This document shows, one piece after another, positions 34,270-49,810 of a stretch of 64,000 nucleotides of DNA. The DNA comes from Equus caballus (Eukaryota > Chordata > Mammalia > Perissodactyla > Equidae), in NCBI RefSeq assembly GCF_041296265.1, contig NC_091693.1, positions 20,832,001-20,896,000 of the forward strand, read 5' to 3'. Position numbers and translations under genes: made by a program. The notes under the pieces were generated by a model. The model made no database searches and was not told the DNA's origin. It saw only the letters and a program-made list of their open reading frames with translations. The first letter of the stretch is position 1, and each line of letters opens with the position of its first letter.

Positions 34270-36560
34270 GGAAGCCAAACGCTCCATCAGTTCCTATCTC
34301 AGCCTCCACCGGAGGCCCCTCCTTCTTCTCCCTCCCCATCCTCTCCTCCTCCCTGGCCTGCTGTGCTCTCCTGACCCTCCGCTTCTGGCTAGCCTCCTGA
34401 TTGCACGTTTCCTCTGCCCACGTCTTCCATGGGAGGGCCCTGTGCACCAGCGAGAACCCAGAATCACCTCCGAGGGTCTGTAGGCTTGCAGCGCGATTCT
34501 CATTAAGCTTTTCCATTTCTCTAGGCTCTGGTTTGCCTCCCTCCTAACAGGAAGGCCTGGGGGGCCCTGACGTTCATCCCTCCCCACGCAGAGGGAGTTT
34601 TCCTCTGTACCTTGGCTCTACGCTCACCTTGTTGCTCACCACCACACCTGCAGGTTCTGGGGTGCCCTGTGACCTTACCTGCTGGGGGCTGGCAGTCTAC
34701 CAGCCCAGGGGTTCCTGGGTCGGGGAAAGGGGCAACAGGTGTCACAGGCTGGCAGACAGGGAGGCAGAAAGAGTCAGAAATGCAGGTAGCTACAGGAAGA
34801 GAAGGGACTCTGAAAGCAGAGACGACGCCTCAGAGTCAGGGAAAGAGAGAGAGGAAGCAGAGGGTGTACGGGTCCTGGGGTCCAGGGCTTCCACACTGCT
34901 GGCTGGACACCCGGGCACCCCAAGCTTCCTGGTCTCCCTGGAAGAGGTTGGTCCTGTCCTCAGAGGTTCCTGGGGCTTCCTTTTAACCCCTGTCTCCTGG
35001 GTTCCTGAGAGAGGAGGCCCCACCCTTTAACTTCTCACTCGGCCCTCCCACACACATTCCTCCCGCTCCCACGGCTCTGATCCTGATGACCCCCTCTTCC
35101 AGGGAGGCAAGCACCAGTCCCTGAGTTCACTGGGGGTCTGGACTGCTGCGTCTTGGGGAGGAGGGGCCAGTGTCCCGAATTCTGGGCCTTCAAGGAGGAA
35201 GGGGCTAGAAGTCCGCACTCCTGAGTCTAAAGGAGGGAAAGATAAGAGCTTGTGCTCCTCAGCCCCTAGGCTTCCTGTTCCTTGAGCAAGAAAGTGTCTG
35301 AGGACCCAAACGCCAGCATCCCCGGCAAGTGCCCAGTCCCCCAGGCTCCAGGAATCCCACCCACTCTGTCTGTGAGCACCCTGGGACCCGCAGACCCTCC
35401 CTCCTGAGGCTGGCATCCATCCTCAGGCATTGGGAATCAGGTCATGTGGGTTCAGCGGGGTTGGGGTGATTCACGCACCTGCCCGTAAGTCCCTCTGTGG
35501 TGTGACGACCTCTGTGTCCCCACGAGAGTGAGTGAGCCAGCCAGCAAGAAAGCATGTGTCACCAAGCTGGCACCCGCCCCTGCCCTGGGCTGGGGTGCAG
35601 GCCCAGGCGCCGTGGGGAACGGGGCCTCGAACAATCGAGCTTTGTCTGCCCCCAGCACCCAGTGCCATGCTCCCAGCAGCCCCGTTTCTCAACTTCTCTT
35701 CCGGACAGTCAGGCAGGCCGGCGGCCGGCCGGCTGTGTCAATAGCTTCCCTTTGTCCCTGTCTGACAGTCCTGCCGCTGTCCTTTCATTGTCCACCCACC
35801 TCTGCCCGGATATCAGGACTCTTGACCCTCCGGGTTCACCTCCTCCAAGTCTGCCTCCCTCTGAGGTCTCTCTGTCCATCTGTCTCCCTGGCCGTGGTGG
35901 GGATGTCTCCACGTCCGTCTCTCCCTCTCTCTGTCTGCATGTTTCTCTGTGCTTCTCTCTGCTTCTGCCTGTGTCTCTTTATCCCTCTGCCTCTTTCTCC
36001 ATCTTCTCTCTGTATCTCTCTTTCCTCTTGATTTTCTAAGTCTTCATGGATGCTCTCTAAATCTTTCTCTGCTCCTCTTGCCCCAGATCCCCCTGCATTT
36101 CCAGAGAAGCATATGCATATGGGCAGAGGGAAGCTAGGTGCTTGGGGATCTAAGGGGGATGACACGAGGGGCAGGGGCAGTGGAGAAGCTGGTGGGACAC
36201 TAGGATCCTAGCCTTTGTCGATGAGACTCAACATGTAGGGAGAGATGTGAAAATAAGCAGAATTGCAAGCAAATTTGAGAGCGACAGAGGAGTGTGATGA
36301 GAAATGGGGGTGCCGGCAAGCTACAGGAGGGGATCTGAGGAGGTGCCTTTGAACGTGGTCAGGAAGAGAGGGGGTGAAAAGGCCGGGCACGTGCAGAAAC
36401 GGCCGGTGGCAGCAGAGGTAGCCCTGAAGCGAAATGAAGATGGGTGTGGCCACCACAGGGATGGGGAGATGCAGGGCCTGAGAAGGAAAAGGGGGATCTT
36501 GGGAAGCCCTTGGGTAGCAAGGACAACTGATGTTAATAATTTCCCACCTCACCTCTTATT
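34270..36560. other. KLK6 upstream region; 5' non-coding exons likely but not placed
   Basis: The ATG exon opens at an acceptor (CCCTCAG before 34261), so at least one non-coding exon lies upstream. I see no clear TATA box. Contents: degenerate GGTCTGGACTCC-like minisatellite near 35120-35290, CT-rich run at 35760-36060. Confidence 0.5.
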
Positions 36561-36574
36561 CTTGCATTAAATCT

Positions 36575-37050
36575 AATTGTCACTTCTTGGCTCAGCCCCC
36601 ATCACTCTTGGGATGAAAACCAATTTGGCATTCAATATACGCTCTGGGGCTGCTCCCCCTACCCCCGCTAGATTCCCCCAGGTCCTTCACACTCAGGTCC
36701 CCACTGAACTCAGCATCTTTTTCTCAGGACCCACCATCCTCCCAGACACCAGGCTGGACCTCTCATAGTCCACTGACCCCAAGCCCCGTCCCACCACCTC
36801 CTCTTTCTGTGTGGTCCCCTCTTCTCTGTTCCCATGTTGGTGGCCCCAGCTCACACCTGCTCCTCTCCCACCTGGACCATCACCCTGGGCCATCCTCTCT
36901 TCTGTATCCTTCACTTGACCCCAGAGGGGTCTTCCTGCACCCAGAGCTTCTCCCGCCCCCCTCCTGCTCACAGCCCCGCCCTGGGCCCCCCATTACTCTT
37001 GGGAAAAATTCCCAGCCCCTCAGCCTGGTGTCGGAAGACCTTCAGTATCC
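36575..37050 (+). mobile_element. L2-type LINE fragment
   Basis: CCATCACTCTTGGGATGAAA and CCATTACTCTTGGGAAAAAT type words and ACTCAGGTCCCC; sense L2, diverged. Confidence 0.4.
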
Positions 37051-37059
37051 TGAGCACTT

Positions 37060-37380
37060 CTGCCCAGTACACATATCATGCCAAGTACACATGTACCTTT
37101 AAATTTTCTAGTAGCTGCAGTTTAAAAAAAAAAAAAGTAAAAGAAACAAGAGTAGTTCATTTTAATATTTCATTTGACCCAAGACATCCGACAAGTATCA
37201 TTTCAAGGTGGAATCAAAATAAGGAAATTTTAAACAGATACCTTGCCTTCTTATGTTTTGCATAATAGTTACTTGGAATTGGATGTATCTTTTTGACTTA
37301 ACAGCACATCTCAATGGGAACTGGCTACATTTCACAAGTCAGGAACCACCGTGGTGAGTGGCTGCTGTATTGCACAGTGC
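37060..37380 (+). mobile_element. Ancient DNA transposon copy (family as at 205-480)
   Basis: TTTAAATTTTCTAGTAGCTG, a poly-A, AGTTCATTTTAATATTTCAT and ACAGCACATCTCAATGGGAA in order; ends GTATTGCACAGTGCAG. Confidence 0.5.
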
Positions 37381-37529
37381 AGTTCTGCTCACTTGTTTCA
37401 TCACCCAAGGCTCCAGCCTTGGAGATGATCTGAAGTTTCCCTGAACTGTGCCATGCCCTCTGACCCCTAGGCCTCCATCCATTCCATTCCCTTCTCTCAG
37501 AGTGTTCTTCTCACCTTCTCCTGGCAGCA

Positions 37530-37825
37530 ACAACCTGTCCTTCAAGTCTGTGCTCAGACATCACCTCCTTCAGGAAGCCTTCCCTGAACGCCACCCAACT
37601 TCCACCCTCTGCGGCTGGGTTAGTCACTCTCTCATCTATGTTCCCACAACAGGTGCCTCCCTCAAGACACGCTGGACCACGACCATCTGGATCCAAGTCC
37701 ATCTCCCCCACTGAACCTTGAGCTTCCTGAGGGCAGGCACCGGGGCTGACTCACCCTTATGTCCCAAGCTCCGGCAGAGGACCTGGCCCAGAAGAAGCCT
37801 TAGGAAATGTTGACCAAACGATGAA
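37530..37825 (+). mobile_element. L2-type LINE 3' end
   Basis: CTCAGACATCACCTCCTTCA, GGAAGCCTTCCCTGAACGCC and CTGAGGGCAGGCACCGGGGC are sense L2 tail landmarks. Confidence 0.75.
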
Positions 37826-37834
37826 ATGACTTCA

Positions 37835-37950
37835 TTACGCCCACTCTCATTTTACAGATAAGAAACTGAGGCTCAGAGAGAGGAAGTTAATTGCTCAACA
37901 TCAGACACCCAGGAAATGGTGGAGCCTGGATCGGAACTCAGCTTCCAACA
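37835..37950 (-). mobile_element. MIR SINE fragment
   Basis: CATTTTACAGATAAGAAACT, GAGGCTCAGAGAGAGGAAGT; antisense MIR. Confidence 0.7.
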
Positions 37951-38274
37951 TGGCGGTGGACATGGCCCACCTCTTGGCGCCCCCACCGAGTCTGCCTTCC
38001 TACAAGACAGGACCGGTGGACTTGAGAGGAACTGTTGAGAGTCCTGTGGAGGGAGGTGGCAGGTGGTGGAGAGTGGAGGAACCTCTAAGAGAGAGAATGA
38101 AGTCCCCAGCTCCAGGCTTTGCCCGTGGCCTTCATGGTTTTGCCATCACCACATGCCACGCCGGCTTATTTACAGGATGTTTTTCTCCAAATTGACAGGC
38201 TCTGCAAAAGTCTTCAATGAAGAAAACGTTTGATAAGAAAACTATGAGAGTATGAGCCAGAAAAGGTGCCAGAA

Positions 38275-38535
38275 GTCACAACTAATAAAAACCAGCACTC
38301 ATGGAAGGCTTATTCTGGGTCAGACAACGTTCTAGCACTTTCTGTATATTAAGCATATTTTGTCTCCATAACAGCCTTGGGAAATAGGTGCTGTTTCTCT
38401 CACTTCAAGGATGAAGGAACAGGGATGGAGAAGCAACGTGCTCAAAGGCACAGCCTGTAGCTGCCAGAACTAGGGTTAGAACCCAAGAACCCCAGTTTCT
38501 AGAGTTAGTACTTTAACTATGCTACACTGTCTTCC
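38275..38535 (-). mobile_element. MIR SINE
   Basis: GGGTCAGACAACGTTCTAGC, TCAAGGATGAAGGAACAGG, and ACTTTAACTATGCTACACTG; antisense MIR. Confidence 0.65.
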
Positions 38536-38814
38536 CGGAGAAAAATGAGGTTATTTTTTAAGAAAATCAACAAGAGTACTATCTCAAGTCATTGCAAACT
38601 GATCCACCTCCAGACTTGTGGACAGGAGTTGCTGGGGGGCAGGGCCAGGCGTTCCCAGGCAGACTTAGTGCAACTGCAATGTTTTATTACTTTTTACAAT
38701 TTTAGACTAACTATTGTTTTGGGATGGCTTGCTGGAGAGAGGAAGTTGATGGAGCTTCATGGAGGTGGGTGGTCGAAACCCCTTGACAGTCTTTAAAGCT
38801 GACACTGATCCAAG

Positions 38815-39280
38815 GGCAGGAGGGGGCCAGGGGCAGACTCCTGGGTCTGAGGGAGGAGGGGCTGGGGCCTGGACTCCTGGGTCTGAGGGAGGAGGGGCTG
38901 GGACCTGGACCCCTGGGTCTGAGGGAGGAGGGGCTGGGGCCTGGACCCCTGCGTCTGAGGGAGGAGGGGCTGTGGCCTGGACTCCTGGGTCTGAGGGAGG
39001 AGGGGCAGGGGGCCTGGACTCCAGGTTCTGAGGGAGGAAGGGCTGGGGCCTGGACCCCTGGGTCTGAGGGAGGAGGGGCTGGGGGCTTGGACTCCAGGGT
39101 CTGAGGGAGGAAGGGCTGGGGCCTGGACCCCTGGGTCTGAGGGAGGAGGGGCTGGGGTCTGGACTCCTGGGTCTGAGGGAAGGAGGGACTGGGGGCCTAA
39201 TTCCTGGGTCTGAGGGAGGAGGGGCTGGGGGATGGACTCCCGGGTCTGAGGGAGGAGGGAGCTGGGGCCCTGGCTCCAGT
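38815..39280 (+). repeat. 36-38 bp minisatellite, about 12 units
   Basis: Unit around GGGTCTGAGGGAGGAGGGGC plus TGGGGCCTGGACTCCT. Related blocks occur at 42845-42960, 44330-44660 (reversed), 58085-58560 and 59725-60000 (reversed). Long open frames across it reflect a unit near 36 bp. Confidence 0.92.
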
Positions 39281-39299
39281 GTTTTGTGGGAGGAAGCAC

Positions 39300-40030
39300 A
39301 TTTGCCTCGTGTGTGCAGGGAATTGGTACCTGCAGAAATTCTGCAATATGAGGAAGAGTAGGAGAGGGGGAGGTTAGGAGAGACTCAAGAGGGACATGAG
39401 ATGAGGAGAGGAAGGATCTGGAAGATGTTGCCTTGGAGGGAATTCTGGGGGAGAAACTGGAAAGACAGGTAGGAGGGGTGGATCCTGGGCTGAAGATCCC
39501 TCTGTCAGCAGCGTCTGAGGTGTGACCGTCCAGGGAGCCTGTGAGGGCAGGAGGCCTGGGGTGTGGCCAGGCTCTGAGTCACAAACAACTTCTCCTTCCT
39601 CCCTTCTCCCTTCCAGAGGCCCCTTCCCTGTCTTCTTTGAGAATAGGAACCCACCTACCCGGGTTTGCCCCTCATCCTCCTCTGGCACCGGAATGCTGGC
39701 TGCTCACCTTGGGCAGGCCCTTGGGGGACTCGGGTATCCTGTCTTCCTGCCAGCCCTACACATCCAGAAAACCTCCTCCCTCTCCACTTGTTTGCCACCT
39801 GTGAAATGCTCAGAAACACTTACACATCCCGTTCCTGATGAAATAGGCATATTCTCTGCTCCCTCCCTTCTTCCCTCTCTACCTTCTCTTCCTCTCTCTC
39901 CCATTTTACAGACGAGGAAAACTGAGACCTGGGAAATGGAGAGAAACACACCCCTGGGCAGGGACGCAGGGCGAGGGCTCAAGATAAGATACAGTTGTCT
40001 TTCCAGTCTCCCTCTCTTCAGGGTCTCCTC
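39300..40030. other. KLK6-KLK7 spacer without recognised gene
   Basis: Unique to my reading; a MIR-like scrap (CATTTTACAGACGAGGAAAA) at about 39902 is the only feature seen. Confidence 0.45.
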
Positions 40031-40054
40031 TCCCCGACCTTAGATCTTCGGAGC

Positions 40055-40164
40055 TTTATTTTTCAGGTTGTAAACAAGCACATCCGCAGGAATGCAAATG
40101 GAAGGAAGGAAGCACCCCACGATGACCACGGAATGCAACTTGGTGCATGACTTCAGATTTTATT
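40055..40164 (-). promoter_or_regulatory. KLK7: Candidate KLK7 polyadenylation signals (two AATAAA)
   Basis: AATAAA hexamers occur on the minus strand at 40159-40164 and 40055-40060, about 620 and 725 nt after the KLK7 stop. The 3' UTR would run through an old L1 fragment. Which one is used cannot be decided from sequence. Confidence 0.45.
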
Positions 40165-40720
40165 CTGTGAATATTTCATTTTACATGGCAAGGATCACGT
40201 ACATACAGATCTTTGCATCTTCCTTTGTTCGTTTTGCATCACAGAGTATAAATATTCTTGCACAACACTAACAATTCTGCATAATTATCATCCTTAACAG
40301 ACTCATCATATCCCTCCCTGTGCCACTGTCCTGTTGTTGACTGAATTCACTCACTTGGGCCATGTTCAGTGTTTCCACTGTTTTGCTATGATAAACAATG
40401 TTGCAATGAATTCAAACCATGCTCCACACTTTGTTTTTGTTTTGTTTTGTTAGCTGTAATATCTTCCTAGAACGAGAATTACTGGGTCAAAGGTGGTGAA
40501 CAAAGGTTTCGATTCACCCTGCCAAGCGGCCTACCACAGAAGTCGTATGATTTCCAATTCCGGTGGTGGAGGCTGCTGGTCTTAGAGCATCTTAACCAGC
40601 GCTGAGGTCTTTGTGTTTCTTGTTCTGGTTTTACGTCCTTGCTAATTTAATTGGGATACTGTTGGTTCTAATATGTCTTTGAGGAGAGGCAACGTCAGAT
40701 ATGACTGTAGGTCATCAACG
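40060..40720 (-). mobile_element. L1M-type LINE fragment in the KLK7 3' UTR region
   Basis: Antisense L1: TTTGCTATGATAAACAATGT, TGCAATGAATTC, ATTACTGGGTCAAAGGTGG and CTTGCTAATTTAATTGGGAT. It lies close to the KLK7 stop, so the mature mRNA probably includes part of it. Confidence 0.55.
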
Positions 40721-40782
40721 CCCTTATTTCTGTGAATTTCTTGTTCAGGGTGTAGAGGTGGAGAGATTCGAGTGTGGAGAGA

Positions 40783-44258
<3,476 letters not shown>

Positions 44259-44329
44259 GGTGGCTTCTCTTGAGTCTCTTGGGGCTGCCGGGCAGAGGAA
44301 GGGTCTCTTCTGTTGAGACTAGGAAGGAC

Positions 44330-44660
44330 AAAGAGTTCAGGAGGCAGGAGTCCAGGCCCCCAGCTCCTCCTCCTCCGGACCCGGGAGTCCAGGTCCCAAG
44401 CCCTGCCCCCTCAGACTCGGAGTCCGGGCCCCCCTGACCCCCTCCCGCCTCGGACCTGGAGTCCCGGCCCCCAGCCCCTCCTCCCTCAGACCCAGAAATC
44501 CAGGCCCCCAGACTCCCTTTCCCTCCCGACCCGAGAATCTGGGCTCCCATCCTTCCCCATCCAAAGTCTGTATCCTCAGTTCCTCTTTCCCTAAGAGACC
44601 CAAGATTCCAGACCTCCAGCCCCTCACCTCTCAGAACCAGGAGTCCAGGCTTCCCACCCA
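44330..44660 (-). repeat. Minisatellite block, reversed, upstream of the KLK7 ATG exon
   Basis: CCTCCTCCCTCAGACCCAGA and variants about every 36-40 bp; reverse orientation of the family at 38815. Lies in the first intron of KLK7. Confidence 0.8.
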
Positions 44661-44733
44661 CCTCCCCTCAGGAGCAGGAGTCAGTTGTCCACCCAGCCTC
44701 ATCGCCCCCACCCCAAATGAGGCCTGTTCTCAC

Positions 44734-44782
44734 CTCAGGAGGGTCTAATCTGACTTGGGCTCCAGACTGACCGGGAGCCAAG
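44734..44782 (-). other. KLK7: Predicted KLK7 5' non-coding exon
   Basis: Runs from the inferred start about 30 bp past the TATA box to a consensus donor (CTGAG/GTGAGA). It would join the acceptor TCAACAG at 44310-44311, 51 nt upstream of the KLK7 ATG. Confidence 0.45.
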
Positions 44783-44810
44783 TGTCTCTTGCCCTGTGCG
44801 GGCCGCTCTC

Positions 44811-44816
44811 TTATAC
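44811..44816 (-). promoter_or_regulatory. KLK7: KLK7 TATA box
   Basis: GGTATAAGAG on the minus strand, followed about 30 bp later by a plausible non-coding exon. It is the only TATA-like motif seen in the GC-rich 5' flank of KLK7. Confidence 0.6.
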
Positions 44817-44819
44817 CAC

Positions 44820-45480
44820 CCCTGCCCCCGCCCCCAGCGCCCTGGGGTGCAGGCGGAGCTGGCACTGAGACGCCCCCTTCCTGAATTTGTTGCTATCTTG
44901 AACCCTTCCGGCAGCTAAAGCTATTGGCCGAAGCCTATTCCTTCTCCACCCTCCTTCCTGAGGCCCGGGTCCGGGCGGGACCCAACAAGTTCGCCCCCGC
45001 ACATTTTGGCCCCACCATCCCAGGTGGCTGCTCCGGAGGGAGGGACCAGGAGCTGGCTCTGAGGGGCGGGGGCAGGATTCAAGGAAAGGCAGAGCTCAAG
45101 GGATGAGCTTTGGCTTGGGTCGTCTTCTGGGGCTATTTTTCTTGCCCTCATCCTCTCTCAGGGGTGGCCTAGACCCTACACCCTTATTCTGACCAACCTG
45201 AGCAAATTTTTCCAGGCTGCATCCCAGTTGTGTCTTTGAGCCTGAACCCATTCCCAGCCCTAATACACGAGTATGAATTAAAAAAAGAAGGCTTTCCCTA
45301 ACTCCACCCCCCAAATGCTTACTGTTACCAAGCGCATCTGTGTTCTCATAAGATACATAGATTTCCACAAATATTATGTATTCATAACAAAAATGTGCTA
45401 AACTTTCTCTAATATAATTTTTTATTTACTCTATAAAATATCTTGGACAATTTTTCCTCTTAATACGTTTAGAGCATTTC
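44820..45480. other. KLK7 5' flank, no gene recognised
   Basis: GC-rich to about 45110, then AT-rich unique sequence. No conserved coding pattern. Confidence 0.5.
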
Positions 45481-45488
45481 TCCTTTTT

Positions 45489-45712
45489 TTTTTTTTAAAG
45501 ATTTTATTTTTTTCCTTTTTCTCCCCAAAGCCCTCCGGTACGTAGTTGTATATTCTTTGTTGTGGGTCCTTCTAGTCGTGGCATGTGGGACGCTGCCTCA
45601 GCGTGGTTTGATGAGCAGTGCCCTGCCCGTGCCCAGGATTCGAACCAACAAAACACTGGGCTGCCTGCAGCGGAGCGCGCGAACTTAACCACTCGGCCAC
45701 AGGGCCAGCCCC
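45489..45712 (-). mobile_element. ERE SINE with about 16-bp target-site duplication
   Basis: Reverse ERE ending GCGCGCGAACTTAACCACTC and GGCCACAGGGCCAGCCCC. The flank CATTTCTCCTTTTTTT appears at 45475-45490 and 45714-45729, overlapping the poly-T tail. Confidence 0.93.
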
Positions 45713-45869
45713 ATCATTTCTCCTTTTTTTAAAATAAGGATTCATAATATTCCATACTAGCGTTGTATCCTGATTTATGTAATCTGTTTCCAATTGAAGT
45801 ACATTTTGATACTTTTAAATATAATCATGCCAGGAAGAACTTTGTACATTCATCTCCGCTCACTGCATC

Positions 45870-46420
45870 CATTTAAGGAGTATCTATTAAGCATTTACTG
45901 TGTGCCAGAAAGTATTCTGGCTGCTGAGGGCACAGCAGTCAATGAAACAGACAAAAATTCCTTCACAGAGGCTCTTGTTGTAGTGAGTGGGGACCGTAAG
46001 TACAGAAAGAAGTATATAAAATATAAAGCTTGTGAGAAGGGGGTAAATGCTGTGGAGAAAAAGAAGACCAGGGAAGAGGGATGGTTCTCTCCACTCCCAG
46101 GGCCCCCTGGGGTTACAGTATTATGAAAGATAATTGGAAAGATTGCACATGAAGATGACATTTGAACAAAATCTTGAAGGAGGTGGTGGATAGATCCATG
46201 TAGCTACTTGGAGGTAGTGAGCTCTGGGTGAGTTAGGCAAGGGATGTGCCTAGAATGTTCTAGCAGGGAAGCCAATGACTGGAGCTGAATGAGGAAGGGG
46301 AAGAAGGACAGGTAAGGAGGTCAGAGGCATGATAAGACCTAGATGACATAGGGCCTTGAAGACCAATGTAAGACTTTGGCTTTTTCTTTAAGTTAGATGG
46401 AAACCATCATCTGATTGTTA
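45870..46420 (-). mobile_element. L2-type LINE, long antisense copy
   Basis: AAGCATTTACTGTGTGCCAG, AACAGACAAAAATTCCTTCA, AATCTTGAAGGAGGTGGTGG and GGGCCTTGAAGACCAATGTA read as the complement of an L2 3' end. Confidence 0.7.
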
Positions 46421-46439
46421 CTTAGAGGCAAATTCCTAA

Positions 46440-47270
46440 AAGTGGAATTGATCCTAACTTCTCAATCAGACCCCAAAATGTGATTCATTCCTTAGCACTG
46501 AGCCCAAATCTTATCTCCTTATATCCTGACCTCAACCCAACTCTATCTTTGTCCCATAATTTGAGCCCCCCCATAGATGTTATTGTTGCTTACCCAAGCT
46601 CTCACTCCTTCTGTCTTTCTATCAGAACCCAGGTTTTCTTTAGATAATCTTTTATCCTCATCATGACTATAAGCTTTACTGCACCAAGCATGGAAGCCAT
46701 ATTCTGTTTGCCAGTGATTGGTTTAGAAACGGACATGGGATGCAGTTCTGGCCAATCAGGAGTGAGGGGAAGACCCCTGGGCACTTCTGGGAAAGGCTTT
46801 CTTATTTCCAAAAAGAGACACTGGGAAACTTATTTTTTCTTCTGCTAGATGATGTCCCTTCTGGGTGTAAATTCTGCAACTGTGGCAGCCCTCCTGGAAC
46901 CATGGAGGGAAGTGGCCGGTGGATCAAGCCAAAACATTGAAGATGGCCAAAACAGAGCTGGAGATCATCAGGGCCTTTCACGAAGTCACTGAGCTGGTGA
47001 ATTAACTAACCACAGAGCCTCTTCATCTCATGACTTCCTCAGGTTTCCTTTCTGTTCTATAGTTTATTGGTCCCCAAAGCCAAAATCTTCCTTACTGATA
47101 TGTCCATGTTGAACCCAAATCTCAACTCAGATCCCAAATCTGATCCCAAACCGTGAATCCAAATCCAATTCCAACTCGAATCTATATCTTGAAACCACAT
47201 TGATCAACAAACCCAACCCTACCTGCAGTTCCAGCTCTGTCTCCAGACCTCCTCCTATATCCTCTCTCAG
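46440..47270. other. KLK7-KLK8 spacer, CCAA/CCCAAA-rich low complexity and unique sequence
   Basis: Words like CAACCCAACTC and AATCCAAATCC recur near 46500-46560 and 47100-47280. No gene seen. Confidence 0.45.
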
Positions 47271-47274
47271 ACCC

Positions 47275-48090
47275 AATCCTTTATCTGCTTAAGAAATACA
47301 TACTGAGGACCAGCTAGGTACCAGGCTGGGTTTGGTGCTGAGGATCCAGTGGTGCACAAACCTGGACAGAATATCTTCCTCCAAGGAGCCGACAGTCTAG
47401 TGTAAAAGAAAAATAACCAAATAATTGATAAACAAACATAAAATTACAACAATGATGTGTGCTCCAAAGGAAAGATGTGGAGTATTATAAAAGCACTTCC
47501 AAGGGGTCTTGGACCCAAGAAATGACAATGAGCTGAGTGTGAAAAGAATGGTAAGCATTAACTAGAAGGAAATGGAAGCAGCCTGGAGAGTGTATCATGT
47601 AGTGGAAACAGCATGTTCAAAGGCTCTGAGAAGGAATGGGAGTATGGATGGAGCTCAGAGAAGAGAGGTTGGCTAGAACCAGGCAACATAGAACGTTGTA
47701 TGTCATGGCGAGTTTGACCTTATCCTGTGGACAATGGTGAACCACTTGGACTTTAGTCAGAAAGTGACATAACGAGATTTGTATTTTCAAAATATCAACC
47801 TGGCTGCTATACTAAAAATGGATTTTAAGGGAATGTGGGCACCTGAGGAGGCCATTGTTGTTGTCCAAATGAGAAATGATGGTAACTTGGCTAAGGCCAT
47901 TTGGGAGGTGGAGATGGCAATGAGTGGATCGATTCAAGATGCTTTTACTAGAGAAAATCAACAGGTCTCATCAATGGATTGAGTGGAGGTTGTGGTGGTG
48001 GAGACAGAGGGTAAGGCTTCAGGGTCTCTTGCTTGATGGATGGTGGTGCCATTCATTGAGAAGGCAAGGTCAGATATGATCAAGAGCTTA
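47275..48090 (-). mobile_element. L2-type LINE, long antisense copy
   Basis: TACCAGGCTGGGTTTGGTGC, CCAAGGAGCCGACAGTCTAG, CAAAGGCTCTGAGAAGG, ACCTGGCTGCTATACTA and GGATGGTGGTGCCATTCATT follow the complement of L2. Confidence 0.7.
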
Positions 48091-48099
48091 AGAGGGTGA

Positions 48100-48960
48100 G
48101 AAAGACCTCAGTTCCTGACTTCAAGCATAATTCTAACTCCAATCGTTACTTTGACACAACTCTTAACACCAATCTTGACATAAGCCTGAGTCTTAACCTG
48201 AAACCTCAACTCATACCCAATTCTAACCCTCAGTTCTGCTTCATCCTTGACCAACTCCAATTTATACCGCAACTTGGAACCTATTCCTGACCAAATTCCT
48301 GACTCCAAATATCAACTCAAGCTATGACTCACACCCCAATCAACCTTAACCCTGACTCTCGACGCGAGTCCTGAACAACTAACCATGAGCCAAACTCAAC
48401 CTTGACCCAAGCCCTGAACGTCACCATACCCTCAATCCAAAATCTGACCCCATGCACAACTCAGACTTGTCTCCTTCCCTATCATATTCCTGGAAGCAGT
48501 GACATCCTCCCCAAGAACCCATCCCTAACTTACATCCGACGCCAATCTTAACACTCTGATCCCAATCCCACCCCTATTCTCATTTCCAGCCCAATTTATC
48601 CCTGAAATCCCATCCTCATTTCCATGCCCAACTCTTTCACCCACCCCTTCATCAATTCTACACACCACCTTGACCTTTTGCTTCACAAAAAGTCTACCCA
48701 CTAACACCATACTAATGTTGATCCCATACTGACAAAATTCAAGCTAGGTCCCCCAAACTTCTGAGACACTGACTCTCGTCAAATCCAAAATTAGACCCCA
48801 GAACTCAGACTCCTGACCCCACCAATTCCACAGCATCACCCTGGCCTTGAGGGGTGTCATATTTCCTAACTTGGACTCCCAAATCAGACCCAGGCCACTT
48901 GACCTCACAGCCTCATGACCCAGCAACCTCTATCTTTCCCTCCTGACTTCCCAAGGAGAG
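48100..48960. repeat. Degenerate AACCCTGACTC-like low-complexity tract
   Basis: Short C/A/T words (CTTAACCCTGACTC, CAACCTTGACCCAAGCCC, TCCCAATCCCACCCC) recur for about 800 bp without a strict period. Confidence 0.55.
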
Positions 48961-49319
48961 GAGTTTTGGCAAGAATTCCAATATGTTATCTCCTGCCCGA
49001 ATCTTCATCCCTGGGTTCTCCCCTCAGCTCTCTACCTCCTCAACATTCTGTTAGAATGAGGAAAGGAGCCCTGGTATTCACTCCTAGATCATCAGAACTT
49101 CTCTTCTGCTGTGCTTTGCCTATCTGTCTTTCTGTGTTCTTCATTATTTGATCTGATTTTATTGCTAATCACTGGTCTTCGCGAGCAGAGAGAATGTGTC
49201 TAATGTTCACTGGTGTTTTCTTTAGCACCAAGCCCAGCCCAGGGAACATAGGAGATACTTAAATACTAGTTTGCAAACGACTGGCACCCACAGATCTGCC
49301 AACCTTAGACTCAGCCCTT

Positions 49320-49575
49320 CCTTGATCCCTGTACCATTCAGCCATGGGGTGTGATAGAAAGAAGTTGGTCTTACAAGTCAGACCAACACAGGTGTGAACC
49401 CTGGTTGCCTTCCCTGTGATTTCAGGTAAGTGACCTAATTTTTCTGTGCCTCACTTTGCCCCTCTCTATAGTAGGGGAAAGCAATCCCAAGGAAAATGGG
49501 AGGATTAAATAAAATTACAGAGAAGAAAATAGATGGGCACATAATGGGCACTGAATTAATATTAGCTGCCTTACC
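49320..49575 (+). mobile_element. MIR SINE
   Basis: CAGGTGTGAACCCTGGTTGC, AGGTAAGTGACCTAATTTTT, CTGTGCCTCACTTTGCCCC and GAGGATTAAATAAAATTACA. Confidence 0.75.
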
Positions 49576-49589
49576 CCATCATCCAAGGA

Positions 49590-49810
49590 GTGAAGCACCT
49601 TCCATTTCTTGTGTACCTACTGTGTGATGTGTTGGGTGCTTCTCAAACCTCATGGCCATTCCTCACGTGGGTCCAAGCGAGGATTGTCTTCCCCATTTTA
49701 TAGAGGAGAAATTAGAAGTTTGAAAGAGATTAGATCACTTGAGCAAAGTCAGACAGTGGAGGAGTCAGAAGAGTCGGAATTTGAGTGCTGGGCATCGCCA
49801 TGGTGTCACC
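49590..49810 (-). mobile_element. MIR SINE
   Basis: CTTGTGTACCTACTGTGTGA, CCATTTTATAGAGGAGAAAT, then GAGCAAAGTCAGACAGTGG; antisense. Confidence 0.65.

Noticed and set aside
34270-36560. A KLK6 TATA box or defined first exon
   Set aside because: I found an acceptor before the ATG exon but no convincing TATA or donor pair, so I did not place it.
38759-39299. Gly/Glu-rich and Pro/Gln-rich repeat proteins
   Set aside because: Product of the 36-38 bp minisatellite; the same happens at 58116-58790.
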